Shown: piece after piece, positions 9,622 through 17,648 of the stretch
Position numbering within the stretch: position 1 is the stretch's first letter
Layout: the number at the start of each line of letters is the position of its first letter
Source: Pannonibacter phragmitetus_B
Lineage (GTDB): Bacteria; Pseudomonadota; Alphaproteobacteria; Rhizobiales; Stappiaceae
Assembly: GCF_050510895.1 (NCBI RefSeq)
Contig: NZ_JBNINT010000001.1
Coordinates: 1,116,001 to 1,180,000, forward strand
DNA: 64,000 nt
Direction: 5' to 3'
Translations under genes and position numbers: made by a program
Notes under the pieces: generated by a model
Told to the model about the DNA's origin: nothing
Database searches by the model: none
What the model saw: the letters and a program-made list of their open reading frames with translations, nothing else

Positions 9622-9651
9622 AAAAAGGCCGGGCGATTGGCCCGGCCTTTT
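9622..9651 (-). terminator. Hairpin terminator after flagellin fla3
   Basis: GGCCGGGC (9627-9634) and GCCCGGCC (9640-9647) form a stem with a GATTG loop, followed by a T run. It copies the terminator at 7857-7885. Confidence 0.8.
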
Positions 9652-9688
9652 CTGGTTGTCAGGTTGTGAGTCGTGCGTGAGCTGCTTC

Positions 9689-11206
9689 TTAGAACAGACG
9701 CAGCACGGTCTGGTCCGCCTGCGAAGCGAAGGACAAGGATGTCGACGCAAGCTGCTGGCGGGTCTGCAGGGCGAGAAGGTTTGCACCTTCCTCGTTGGTA
9801 TCGGCGAGGGTCAGCTTGCCGGCGCCTTCCTGCAGGGCGTTGATCATGGACTTGGTGTAGTCCTGACGGATCTGCACGGTCGACAGGTTGGTGCCGAACT
9901 CCGAGGCCTGCGACCGCAGGGTGGAGAGCGCATTGTTCAGCCGCTCGATGGTCTGATTGATGTTCTCGTCCGTCGCAAAGCCGGATTCGACGGCGGCCGC
10001 GACGTTGACACCATCCGAGTCAGCGGTGAAGGTTGTCGCGCCGAAGTCAGTGTTCGTGCTCTTCAGGTTGAGCGTAACGTCACTTTCGATGGTGAGCTTG
10101 CCAGTGCCGGTGTTGAACGAGGCATTGACGCCGTTGAAGCGCTTGACGAAATCGGTCAGGTCCTTGACCGAGGTCTTGTCCGTCACTTCCAGCGAGCCCA
10201 GCTCATAGCCGTTGCCGTCGGTCAGCGTCAGGATGTCCTCAACGTTGAACGAGCCCGAGTTCTTCAGCAGCTGCGACCCTGACGTGAAGTTCGCGGCGGA
10301 AACGCCGATGATGTCCGTGGGAACTGCCGTAGCAGCACCAGCATCCGTATTGTGCAGATAAACGTTGTCGTTTGAGATGATCGACAGGGAGCCTGTCTTT
10401 TCATCGAACTCGGCACGTACACCGGCGACACCGTTGATCTGGTCGACCAGGTTCTGCATCGTCGTATTGGCGCCGATGGTGATGTTGGTGAAGCCGGTCA
10501 CACCGGCGCCGCCGCCACTCGAAGCCGTGCGCAGCTGCAGAACGTCACCAACGGCAAGATTGGTTGCGTCGGACAGGAGCGAGCCGGAGGACAAAGCATC
10601 GCCGCTGGCATTCACGAACGTCGCGGAGGACTTGCCGCCTTCCAGCTGCAACGAAGCTGCGCCACCCTTGGCCTGTGCCAGATCCTGCAGGTTCAGGCCC
10701 GTGGACAGGGTCGTGTCGGTGTAGTCGACAGCCTTTACAGTCAGCTTCGAGGTGTTGTCCTCGTTGAAGATGGCAGTCAGGTCGTTGCCATCGCCGGCCA
10801 GAAGGTTCTTGCCCTTGTAGGAGCTGTCCTTTGCCATGTCTTCGATCTGCTTGAGCAGGTCGTTGTACTGCTTGGCGTACTGGGCGCGCTCGTACTGGCT
10901 CTGGGTCTGCAGGGCCTGGTTGGCCTTGGCCTTTGCACTTTCAGCCAGCTTGGTGATGTTGGTGATGCCCTGATCGGCAGCCTTCATCGTCTGAACAACC
11001 TGGCCCATGTCATCGAGCAGGGTGCCAAGGTCCTTGGCGCGGTTGTTGAGGCCGGAAGCGGTGAAGAAGGAGTTCGGATTGTCGAGTGCCGAGTTGACCT
11101 TCTTGCCGGTCGCGAGCTTGTTCTGCACGCCCGACATGAAATCGGCAGTCTGCTGAAGGGTGAGCAGGTTCTGCCGTACGGCGGCGGACAGGGTGATATC
11201 AGCCAT
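9689..11206 (-). CDS. Flagellin (fla3, near-identical tandem copy)
   Basis: This 505-residue filament subunit is the duplicate of fla2. It shares the start MADITLSAAVRQNLLTLQQT and almost the whole variable domain. Differences cluster in residues about 390-505 (for example ENINQTIERLNNALSTLRSQ). Its last residues TVLRLF resemble fla4 (NVLRLF) rather than fla2. A near-consensus CTAA-N7-TTAA site lies about 77 bases upstream. Confidence 0.95.
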   Translation of the reverse strand: MADITLSAAVRQNLLTLQQTADFMSGVQNKLATGKKVNSALDNPNSFFTASGLNNRAKDLGTLLDDMGQVVQTMKAADQGITNITKLAESAKAKANQALQTQSQYERAQYAKQYNDLLKQIEDMAKDSSYKGKNLLAGDGNDLTAIFNEDNTSKLTVKAVDYTDTTLSTGLNLQDLAQAKGGAASLQLEGGKSSATFVNASGDALSSGSLLSDATNLAVGDVLQLRTASSGGGAGVTGFTNITIGANTTMQNLVDQINGVAGVRAEFDEKTGSLSIISNDNVYLHNTDAGAATAVPTDIIGVSAANFTSGSQLLKNSGSFNVEDILTLTDGNGYELGSLEVTDKTSVKDLTDFVKRFNGVNASFNTGTGKLTIESDVTLNLKSTNTDFGATTFTADSDGVNVAAAVESGFATDENINQTIERLNNALSTLRSQASEFGTNLSTVQIRQDYTKSMINALQEGAGKLTLADTNEEGANLLALQTRQQLASTSLSFASQADQTVLRLF

Positions 11207-11282
11207 CTAGTATCCCTTTCCTGGGTCCAGCATTAGTTTCCGCTCGTCCTGAGCGGGATGGCTTCATCATGATTTGGTAACC

Positions 11283-11297
11283 CTAATACATAGTTAA
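11283..11297 (-). promoter_or_regulatory. CtrA-like site upstream of fla3
   Basis: CTAA (11283-11286), seven bases, TTAA (11294-11297): one mismatch from TTAA-N7-TTAA, at the position equivalent to the site before fla2. Confidence 0.42.
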
Positions 11298-11379
11298 TTG
11301 CTTTCTGAAATAGAGTTAATACTTTATTACTTCTAAATTGATCTCAAGCTGGTGGCCTGAATAGTTAACGAAAATAAAA

Positions 11380-11407
11380 AAGGCGGCAGACCGGAGTCTG
11401 CCGCCTT
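11380..11407 (-). terminator. Hairpin terminator after flagellin fla4
   Basis: AAGGCGGCAGA and TCTGCCGCCTT form an 11-bp stem with a 6-base loop, flanked by an A-rich tract that becomes a T run on the minus strand. Confidence 0.8.
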
Positions 11408-11430
11408 GTTTCGCGGGGGTATGTCTTGTC

Positions 11431-12597
11431 TTAGAACAGACGCAGCACGTTCTGGTCCGCCTGGGCTGCCAGCGACAGGGCAGTGGAGGCGAGGGACTGC
11501 TGAGTCTGCAGAGCCAGAAGGTTTGCGCCTTCCTGGTTGGTGTCGGCGAGGGTCAGCTTGCCGGCGCCTTCCTGAAGCGTGTTCACCATCGCATTCGTGA
11601 AGTCCTGACGGTTCTGCACGATAGACAGATTGGTACCGAAGGTGGAGGCCTGGGAGCGCAAGGAGTCCTGGGCCTTCTTCAGCTTGCTCATCGTGGCGTC
11701 GATGTCGCTGTCCTTGGCGAACCCGCCTTCTGCAGTGTTGTTCGTGGTTGTCCCGGCGTAGGCGCCGACTTCACTAGACTTGGACTTGACGCTCAGCTTG
11801 AAGTCCGAAGTGATGGTGATCGTGCCGCCTGAAAGGCTGGTCGAGACGCCTTCGGTTTCGCCAATGAAGTTCTCGAAATCCTTGACGGTGGTGTCCGCCT
11901 TGATCTCCAGCTTGCCCAGTTCCGAGCCGTTGGTGTCGGTCAGAGTAATGACGTCGCCAACGTTGAAGTTGCTGTCCGCTGCTACCAAGCCGCCAGCCGT
12001 AAGCGCTGCTGCGCCAGGTGTTCCATTCTGGAACGAGACGGTTGCAGTGCCGCTCGTGCCCGACTTGATGTCCGACAGATTGAGGCCTGTAGAGCTGGAG
12101 GCATCCGTGTAATCCACGGCCGAGATCGACAGGGACGACTTGCCGCTTTCGTTGAAGGTCACCTTCAGGTCGTTGCCGTCACCGGCGAGCAGGTTCTTGC
12201 CCTTGTAGCCGGAGTCCTTGGCAACGTCTTCGATCTGCGTGAGAAGTTCATTGAACTCCTTCGCATACTTCGCACGTTCGACCTGGTTGGAGGTCTGCGA
12301 AGCCTGGTTGGCCTTTGCCTTTGCAGCGTCAACCAGACCGGAGATGGAGTTGATGCCCTTGTCCGCGGCCTTCAGCGTCTGGACCGACTGGCCCATGTCA
12401 TCGAGCAGGGAGCCAAGATCGCCAGCGCGGTTCTCGAGGCCCTTTGCGGTGAAGAAGGAGTTCGGATTGTCGAGAGCCGAGTTGACCTTCTTGCCGGTGG
12501 AGAGTTTCTCCTGCACGCCGCTCATCATCTGAGCAGTTGACTGAAGGGCATTGAGGTTCGAGCGCACGGCGCTCGACAGGCTGATATTGCTTGCCAT
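11431..12597 (-). CDS. Flagellin (fla4, short form)
   Basis: This filament subunit has 388 residues from the start MASNISLSSAVRSNLNALQS. I preferred that ATG at 12597 to an upstream one at 12660 because it aligns with the conserved start of the other flagellins. The variable domain is about 115 residues shorter than in fla2 and fla3, while N- and C-terminal helices are conserved (GANLLALQTQQSLASTALS, ending NVLRLF). It lies furthest upstream of the four and has its own upstream TTAA-N7-TTAA site. Confidence 0.94.
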   Translation of the reverse strand: MASNISLSSAVRSNLNALQSTAQMMSGVQEKLSTGKKVNSALDNPNSFFTAKGLENRAGDLGSLLDDMGQSVQTLKAADKGINSISGLVDAAKAKANQASQTSNQVERAKYAKEFNELLTQIEDVAKDSGYKGKNLLAGDGNDLKVTFNESGKSSLSISAVDYTDASSSTGLNLSDIKSGTSGTATVSFQNGTPGAAALTAGGLVAADSNFNVGDVITLTDTNGSELGKLEIKADTTVKDFENFIGETEGVSTSLSGGTITITSDFKLSVKSKSSEVGAYAGTTTNNTAEGGFAKDSDIDATMSKLKKAQDSLRSQASTFGTNLSIVQNRQDFTNAMVNTLQEGAGKLTLADTNQEGANLLALQTQQSLASTALSLAAQADQNVLRLF

Positions 12598-12743
12598 TAC
12601 GGTTTTTCCTTCCTGGGAAAACACAATACATGGATCCGTTCTGGATCCCGCAAGCAACAAAGTCAGCTTTAAACTGTAATGACAAGTTAAGCTTTATGGT
12701 TATCGGAATTTAACCTTAATGCATCGTGAACTTTACTTTATGG

Positions 12744-12758
12744 TTAATTTGATTTTAA
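12744..12758 (-). promoter_or_regulatory. CtrA-type site upstream of fla4
   Basis: TTAA (12744-12747), TTTGATT, TTAA (12755-12758) matches TTAA-N7-TTAA. It lies in a very AT-rich leader about 147 bases before the start, with further TTAA half-sites nearby. Because the region is AT-rich, chance matches are likelier here than at 9518. Confidence 0.45.
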
Positions 12759-12839
12759 TTTCATATCAAGGGCTTGCAATGTGCGTCGCGTCAGGTGCCT
12801 GGAAGAGGCTGTGAGGTGCATGGGTGAGGGCAAACGAAA

Positions 12840-12869
12840 AAAGCCCCACGGCCTGAGGCCTGGGGCTTT
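12840..12869 (-). terminator. Hairpin terminator after the FlaG-like gene
   Basis: AAAGCCCCA (12840-12848) pairs with TGGGGCTTT (12861-12869), preceded by an A run that gives a T run on the minus strand. Confidence 0.75.
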
Positions 12870-12896
12870 GCGTAGAACTTTGAATTTGGACTGAGG

Positions 12897-13289
12897 TCAG
12901 GCGGTGCGTTGAACTGAGCCTGAACTCTGGAGGGGTCCTGGCTCGTCGCCTGCCTTCGCATAGGCGCGAAGCTTGCGTAATGTCTCGCTTGGAACTTGCT
13001 GGATGACCTCTCCGGTCTCCTGGTCCATGGCGACATAGATGTACGACTGGCTCTCGGGATCGAGCGTATTCTTACGCACGATCTCCCGTTGCCCAGACTG
13101 GTTTGCTGCGCTTTGCTGATTACCGTTTTCGGCAAGCTGGCGCTGCTCTTCAGAACTCCCTGACGGCTTGACGGTCTGGGAACCTGGCAATTCTGTTTTA
13201 GCCGCGGGCTCGTTCTGTTCCGGAGCCCGCGTAGCCGGGGTTACTGCCGCATAGGCGGTCAGTGACGGCCGGATTGCTCCTGTATCCAT
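12897..13289 (-). CDS. FlaG-like flagellar protein
   Basis: The 130-residue protein has a disordered, Gln/Ser-rich N-terminal ~75 residues. A C-terminal segment resembles FlaG: YIYVAMDQETGEVIQQVPSE, then LRKLRAYAK. FlaG-type proteins are small accessory factors affecting filament length, and their exact role is unclear. It sits between the flagellins and the flgI operon on the same strand, about 300 bases from fla4, and probably has its own promoter. Assignment rests on the TGEVI-QVPSE motif and location. Confidence 0.65.
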   Translation of the reverse strand: MDTGAIRPSLTAYAAVTPATRAPEQNEPAAKTELPGSQTVKPSGSSEEQRQLAENGNQQSAANQSGQREIVRKNTLDPESQSYIYVAMDQETGEVIQQVPSETLRKLRAYAKAGDEPGPLQSSGSVQRTA

Positions 13290-13419
13290 GCCTGCCTCCT
13301 TCGGGTAACACTCCTTGACCCGATGGTATCACCCACAAAATACAACGGGGATATGAATCCTCCGTTAACGAAAAGGTTAGACTTTTCGCGGGTGCTGGCA
13401 AGTGATTCGCGCCGTTGCG

Positions 13420-13911
13420 TTAAAGCGATCTGTTGACAGCGATCCCTTCTGCGATCCGGGCTGCCTGCGGTGAGGCTCCGCCAGGGCCATAGGTCGTCGT
13501 CCGCTGCCGTGCGCCAACGGCCTGGGCGACGGTTGTCACCACGGTCGACGCCACTTCCCTTGCGGTGGACAGCACCGCCAGATTGATGCGCAGGACTGGC
13601 TGGAACTCCGCATGCTGCCGCCGCAGGGATTGTACCGCAGCCGGAGCCAGATTGCCTAGAGCCACAGAGTGCTCTTTGGCGAAGAGAACGCCTTGTGTGT
13701 AGTGGTGTACCAGCACGGCTTTCTCGGGCTGCAATTCGCCGGCCGCACGAAGCTGACCTTCCCGCACCATGTCGGTCTCTTTCTCGATCAGTTCGAGAAG
13801 CTTCTCCATGGTGTGACAGACCGCAAGGCAAAAGCTCTCTGCTTCAGACCTGCTGGTTGGCCTTGCGGTGGAAAAGGGCAGGGCCGCTGTTTCCGGAGTG
13901 TGGGCGTTCAC
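13420..13911 (-). CDS. FlgN/FlbY-type flagellar export chaperone
   Basis: The 163-residue protein is mostly helical, with LAVCHTMEKLLELIEKETDM near residues 28-47 as in FlgN-type chaperones that escort FlgK and FlgL. The tail TTTYGPGGASPQAARIAEGI is typical of the alphaproteobacterial FlbY-like group. The start overlaps the stop of the preceding rod-binding gene by four bases (ATGA), indicating translational coupling. It is probably the last gene of the flgI operon. Confidence 0.7.
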   Translation of the reverse strand: MNAHTPETAALPFSTARPTSRSEAESFCLAVCHTMEKLLELIEKETDMVREGQLRAAGELQPEKAVLVHHYTQGVLFAKEHSVALGNLAPAAVQSLRRQHAEFQPVLRINLAVLSTAREVASTVVTTVAQAVGARQRTTTYGPGGASPQAARIAEGIAVNRSL

Positions 13912-14215
13912 TGGTTTGCCTCCTGAAGGGCGAGCAATTCGCGCTCGATCGTGTTGGCCAGGCCGATTCCTCCGGCCGAAGCGATGGTTTTGGACATTTC
14001 GTCGATCAGCATTTTCTGCCAGGTGTCGGACCCTTGTCCGCCACCCCAGGTCCCGCCTTCCTCAAGGCCGGTGAACATCGACTGCATCATGGTGTTGAGG
14101 AAGACCGCCTCGAAGGTCTCGGCCTGCTTGCGGATCGAATCCGGAGCAATGATGCGGCTGCCGCCTTTGAGGGGCAGGGGGCAGAGCTGGTGAGATTGAG
14201 ATCTGACGGCGTCAT
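13908..14215 (-). CDS. Rod-binding protein, FlgJ/CheL type (frame broken)
   Basis: Short FlgJ-type proteins without the muramidase domain cap the growing rod. The start MTPSDLNLTSSAP lies three bases after the flgI stop. A run of five Gs (14177-14181, plus strand) breaks the frame. Adding one base continues LPLKGGSRIIAPDSIRKQAE, then FLNTMMQSMFTGLEEGGTW and a long C-terminal helix, for 102 residues. That length and the gene order flgI, rod-binding, FlbY match Caulobacter. As written only the last 60 residues have a start. Confidence 0.82.
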
Positions 14216-14218
14216 GGC

Positions 14219-15342
14219 TTACAGGGCCTCGATTTCAGCCTGCAGCGCACCGGCTGCCTTGATGGCCTGAAGGATGGAAATCATGTCACGCGGGCCGATG
14301 CCGAGCGTGTTCAGCCCGTCGACCAGCTGTTGCAAGGTCACGCTCTCGCTGACGATCGCCAGCTTGCTGCCGCTTTCGCTCACCGCCACATCGGTTTGTG
14401 GCGTGACTGCAGTTTGACCGTTTGCAAATGGGAGGGGCTGGTTCACCTGCGGATTTTCCGCGATGGTGACGGTCAGATTGCCTTGGGCGACGGCCACGGT
14501 CGAAACCTTGACGTTCTGGCCCATCACGATGATGCCGGCGCTTTCGTCAATGACAACGCGTGCAGGCTGGTCCGGCTCGATGATCAGCTGTTCGATGTCT
14601 GTGAGCAGGTCCACGACGTTGCCGTTGTAGTCGCGCGGTACGGTGAGCTGCACAGTCCCGGGATCGAGGGGCTCGGCCGTCGGGAATCCGATCAGTTCGT
14701 TGATGGCCAAAGCAACGCGGCGCGAGGTGGTCAGATCCGGATTGCGCAAGGCGATGCGCACGGTGGTCATGCTGGCCAGTTTGAAGCCGACTTCCCTTTC
14801 AACCAGCGCGCCATTGGCGATGCGGCCGGAAGTCGGAACGCCCCGAACGACCGAAGCGGCATCACCCTGCGCCGCAAAACCGGCAATGGCTACAGCGCCT
14901 TGTGCAATGGCATAGGTCTCGCCATCGGCGCCCATCAGCGGAGTTACCAGCAAGGTTCCGCCCTGCAGGCTGTCAGCATTGCCCAGTGCGCTGACGGAGA
15001 CGTCGATACGCGTGCCCTGTGTTGCGAAGGGGGCAAGTTCGCAGTCACCATCACAGCGGCCACGTTGTTCGTGTTGAGGTCCGCAGCAGCGGTGTTGACG
15101 CCCAGCCGCTCCAGCATGGCCTGCAGACTTTGCCGGGTGAAGGGCGAGTTGCGCAGTCCGTCGCCTGTTCCCTGAAGGCCAACCACGAGGCCATAGCCGA
15201 CCAGCTGGTTTTCACGAATGCCTTCAAAGTCCGAGATATCCTTGACCCGTGAGGCAGACATTGCCGCCGGAGCAAGAGCCGTCAGCGCAACGGCCATGGC
15301 CGCGAGGAGAAGGCAAGAACGGAGCAGAGGTATAAATGGCAT
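14219..15342 (-). CDS. flgI: Flagellar P-ring protein FlgI (frame broken)
   Basis: FlgI builds the periplasmic P-ring around the rod. A signal peptide (MPFIPLLRSCLLLAAMAVAL onward, cleaved after about 35 residues) precedes the family start SRVKDISDFEGIRENQLVGY. The frame breaks at a five-G run (15029-15033, plus strand). Restoring one base joins MVTANLPPFATQGTRIDVSV to the other frame, giving 374 residues, normal length. An ATG six codons upstream (15360) is also possible. The C-terminus LNTLGIGPRDMISILQAIKA is typical of the family. Confidence 0.92.
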
Positions 15343-15381
15343 GGGTGGGACCCGGCGCATGAGTGGTTTGCACCTGCTAAT

Positions 15382-15396
15382 GCGAAGTCCATGCCA
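15382..15396 (-). promoter_or_regulatory. Possible sigma-54 promoter of flgI
   Basis: On the minus strand TGGCAT-N5-TCGC has GG and GC exactly 10 bases apart, with two mismatches from consensus. The predicted start site near 15370 fits the flgI start at 15342. Confidence 0.42.
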
Positions 15397-15634
15397 GATT
15401 ATCCACGTCTCCTGAATTTGTTATAAGTATCTGGAAACAAAAGAAATAACTCCAATCGATACCTTGCGCTCTATGTTTTGATTGCGTTCCGTTGGAAGTC
15501 TGCCGGGCAATTCTTGCCGGGGAGGTTGGTTTTCCCTACCTTTGGTACTGAAAGAATCTGATCCTGAGCCCGGCAAGGTCAGACCGGCCATCCTGGTACA
15601 GGCTGGCTCATGAAACGCGGGAAGCGAGGCCACA

Positions 15635-16051
15635 ATGCGTATCACCAACAACACGCCCGTTTCCTCTGTTCAGGGTAAGGGCAGCAAGAAGAAGACCGGT
15701 GGCGGCGGCGGTTTCCTGATCGGGGGTGATGGCGAAGCGCATGCTGCGGTCTCGACCTCCTCGTCATCCTCACTCTCAGGGATCGACGCCCTGCTGTCTC
15801 TGCAGGAGATGCAGGTCCAGCCAGATGATCGCGATGCTGCCACCGCGCGTGGGCATTCCATGCTGGATTTGCTCGATGCGCTGAAGGCAGACCTGCTGGC
15901 CGGTGTGCTTGAGCCCTCCCGGCTGGAGGAGATGATGACAGCTCTTGCAGACCGTCCTGTCAGCAGCGATCCGGGACTGGAATCAGTCATCGACGAGATT
16001 GAACTGCGCGTGAAGGTTGAGCTGGCTAAGCAGGGCCGGTTTACTAGTTGA
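15635..16051 (+). CDS. fliX: Flagellar assembly regulator FliX
   Basis: FliX couples early flagellar assembly to the sigma-54 activator FlbD in Caulobacter-type systems. The 138-residue product begins MRITNNTPVSSVQ and has a Gly/Ser linker. A helical core follows with LSGIDALLSLQEMQ near residue 46 and RGHSMLDLLDALKADLLAG near residue 72, both characteristic. It is divergent from flgI, the same arrangement as in Caulobacter. I see no FlbD gene in the window. Confidence 0.88.
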   Translation: MRITNNTPVSSVQGKGSKKKTGGGGGFLIGGDGEAHAAVSTSSSSSLSGIDALLSLQEMQVQPDDRDAATARGHSMLDLLDALKADLLAGVLEPSRLEEMMTALADRPVSSDPGLESVIDEIELRVKVELAKQGRFTS

Positions 16052-16211
16052 TGCCTGCTTGCCGGCTTCAGAGCTGCGCAAACTTCAGGCGCTGTGGGTA
16101 AGATATTGAAAAATAAGGAGTAAAGCTTAACATTTTTTTCCGGCTTGCCCGTTGTAGCTGACCTCCAGTGACTATATATTCGCCCCGTCCTAACGGTAAC
16201 CGGAGTTTCCG

Positions 16212-16628
16212 ATGACGGTTGAACTTGAGTCTGACTATCGACCTTCCGAGGACGAGCCGTTCATGAATGAACGGCAGCGCGAGTACTTCCGCAACAAGCT
16301 GCTCGCCTGGAAAGAGGACATCCTGCGTGAAAGCCGCGAGACGCTGGCAAACCTGCAGGAAGAAAGCACCAATCACCCTGACTTCGCTGACAGAGCTTCT
16401 TCGGAAACGGACCGTTCCATCGAGCTGCGTGCACGTGACCGGCAGCGCAAGCTGATCTCAAAGATCGATGCGGCGCTGGAGCGAATTGAAGACGGCAGCT
16501 ACGGCTATTGCGAAGAGACCGGCGAGCCGATCTCCGTCAAGCGCCTGGAAGCCCGTCCGATTGCGACACTGTCCATCGAGGCTCAGGAAGCGCATGAGCG
16601 CCGCGAAAAGGTGTACAGGGACGACTGA
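16212..16628 (+). CDS. dksA: RNA polymerase-binding transcription factor DksA
   Basis: DksA binds the RNA polymerase secondary channel and mediates the ppGpp response. The 138-residue product has a coiled-coil N-terminal half (FRNKLLAWKEDILRESRETL) with the tip DRASSETDRSIELRARDRQR. The C-terminal block GYCEETGEPISVKRLEARPI keeps only one of the four zinc-binding cysteines, as in many alphaproteobacterial DksA proteins. A GGTAACC element lies just before the start. A hairpin terminator follows. Confidence 0.93.
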   Translation: MTVELESDYRPSEDEPFMNERQREYFRNKLLAWKEDILRESRETLANLQEESTNHPDFADRASSETDRSIELRARDRQRKLISKIDAALERIEDGSYGYCEETGEPISVKRLEARPIATLSIEAQEAHERREKVYRDD

Positions 16629-16653
16629 GATCCCGGTTCCTCGTAAAAATTTC

Positions 16654-16686
16654 AGCCCCGTCAGCTGTGCTGCCGGGGGCTTTTGT
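16654..16686 (+). terminator. Terminator after dksA
   Basis: AGCCCC (16654-16659) pairs with the GGGGGC ending at 16680, followed at once by TTTTGTTTTT. Confidence 0.75.
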
Positions 16687-16725
16687 TTTTGCGAGCTGTC
16701 CGTGGGGGAGGGACTGGAAGGGGAG

Positions 16726-16891
16726 GACGGGCACGCCGCTCGGGGAGCGAGACGCCGTGCCCGTCTGTCAGCCAGCCCGGTATGGGGAGCGCCGGGCTGG
16801 CAGGGGGATCTGTCGGGTTTGCGAAAAGGAAGACCTGGAGGGGGCAAGGAATGAGGAGAAGACCGTCTGCTGGGGAAGGCAGCCGGTCTTC
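16726..16891. repeat. Three successive strong inverted repeats between dksA and flgH
   Basis: The stems are GACGGGCACG/CGTGCCCGTC (16726-16735 and 16756-16765), GCCAGCCCGG/CCGGGCTGGC (16771-16780 and 16792-16801), and GAAGACCG/CGGTCTTC (16858-16865 and 16884-16891). The last lies ten bases from the flgH stop and probably ends flgH transcription. The first two have no T run and no evident role. I see no gene in the interval 16690-16900. Confidence 0.65.
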
Positions 16892-16901
16892 CTCTGTCAG
16901 G

Positions 16902-17648
16902 TCAGAAGGGCAGAACGATATCCAGCACCTGCTGGCCGTAGCGCGGTTGCTGCACATCGGTGATCTGGCCGCGCCCGCCGTAGCCGATGCGGGCTTCTGC
17001 GATCTTCTCGCTCAGGATGGTGTTGTCCGACCGGATATCTTGCGGCCGCACAATGCCGCCGATGATAAGTTCGCGGACTTCGAAGTTCACCCGCACTTCC
17101 TGGCGGCCCTCGATCACCAGATTTCCGTTTGGCAGAACCTGGGTCACGACTGCCGCGACGGAGGTGCGCAGCGTTTCCTTCCGGTCCACCGACCCCTTGC
17201 CCTTGAAGGCTGAGTTGGCGGTGACGGTTGCAAGGGCATCGGCGCTGGCGTTGCCCGGCAGCACATATTTGTCGATGGCTGTGCCCAGTGCACCGCTTAC
17301 GCCTGACTTGTCAGACCCGGTGCGTGAGCGTTCAGTTTCGTTGTCGAACTGTGCGCGGTCGGAGATCGTCACCAGAATGGTCATCAGATCGCCGACCTGT
17401 TTGGCGCGCTGGTCCTCGAAGAAGGCGCGGTTGCCGGACTTCCACAGCGAGTTGGCATTATAATGCGCAGGCTGGGGCGTCGGCATCGGCATCTGCACCG
17501 GGCGGTAACCGGGCATGGTGGTCGGGTCCTGAATGGCATTGAGTGCCGGGGCCTTGCCAACCTGCGCCAGGCGGTCCGCAGAACCGCAGGCAGCCATCGG
17601 GAGTGCCAGAAGGGTCAGGACAACAGCCTTGTGAATCGGACGGATCAT
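16902..17648 (-). CDS. flgH: Flagellar L-ring lipoprotein FlgH
   Basis: FlgH forms the outer-membrane L-ring. The 248-residue product has a lipoprotein signal with lipobox MAAC (Cys21). Family motifs follow: SLWKSGNRAFFEDQRAKQVG near residue 67, GDLMTILVTISDRAQFDNET, and the C-terminal GQITDVQQPRYGQQVLDIVL. The start overlaps the flgA stop by four bases (ATGA). It is the last gene of the flgFGAH operon. Confidence 0.94.
   Translation of the reverse strand: MIRPIHKAVVLTLLALPMAACGSADRLAQVGKAPALNAIQDPTTMPGYRPVQMPMPTPQPAHYNANSLWKSGNRAFFEDQRAKQVGDLMTILVTISDRAQFDNETERSRTGSDKSGVSGALGTAIDKYVLPGNASADALATVTANSAFKGKGSVDRKETLRTSVAAVVTQVLPNGNLVIEGRQEVRVNFEVRELIIGGIVRPQDIRSDNTILSEKIAEARIGYGGRGQITDVQQPRYGQQVLDIVLPF

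Larger units (their letters stand above)
9621..11282. repeat. Tandem flagellin duplication, unit 2
   Basis: This is the second copy of the 1.77-kb unit, containing fla3 with its terminator and leader. Near-identity over most of the unit, with clustered differences in the 3' part of the gene, suggests a recent duplication or ongoing gene conversion. Confidence 0.85.

Noticed and set aside
7855..11282. Insertion sequence or composite element around the repeated unit
   Set aside because: The repeat contains only a flagellin gene with its terminator and leader; no transposase or target-site duplication is visible, so a tandem gene duplication explains it.
16661..16963. Open frames between dksA and flgH
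   Set aside because: They cover a terminator and three inverted repeats; translation is low-complexity.
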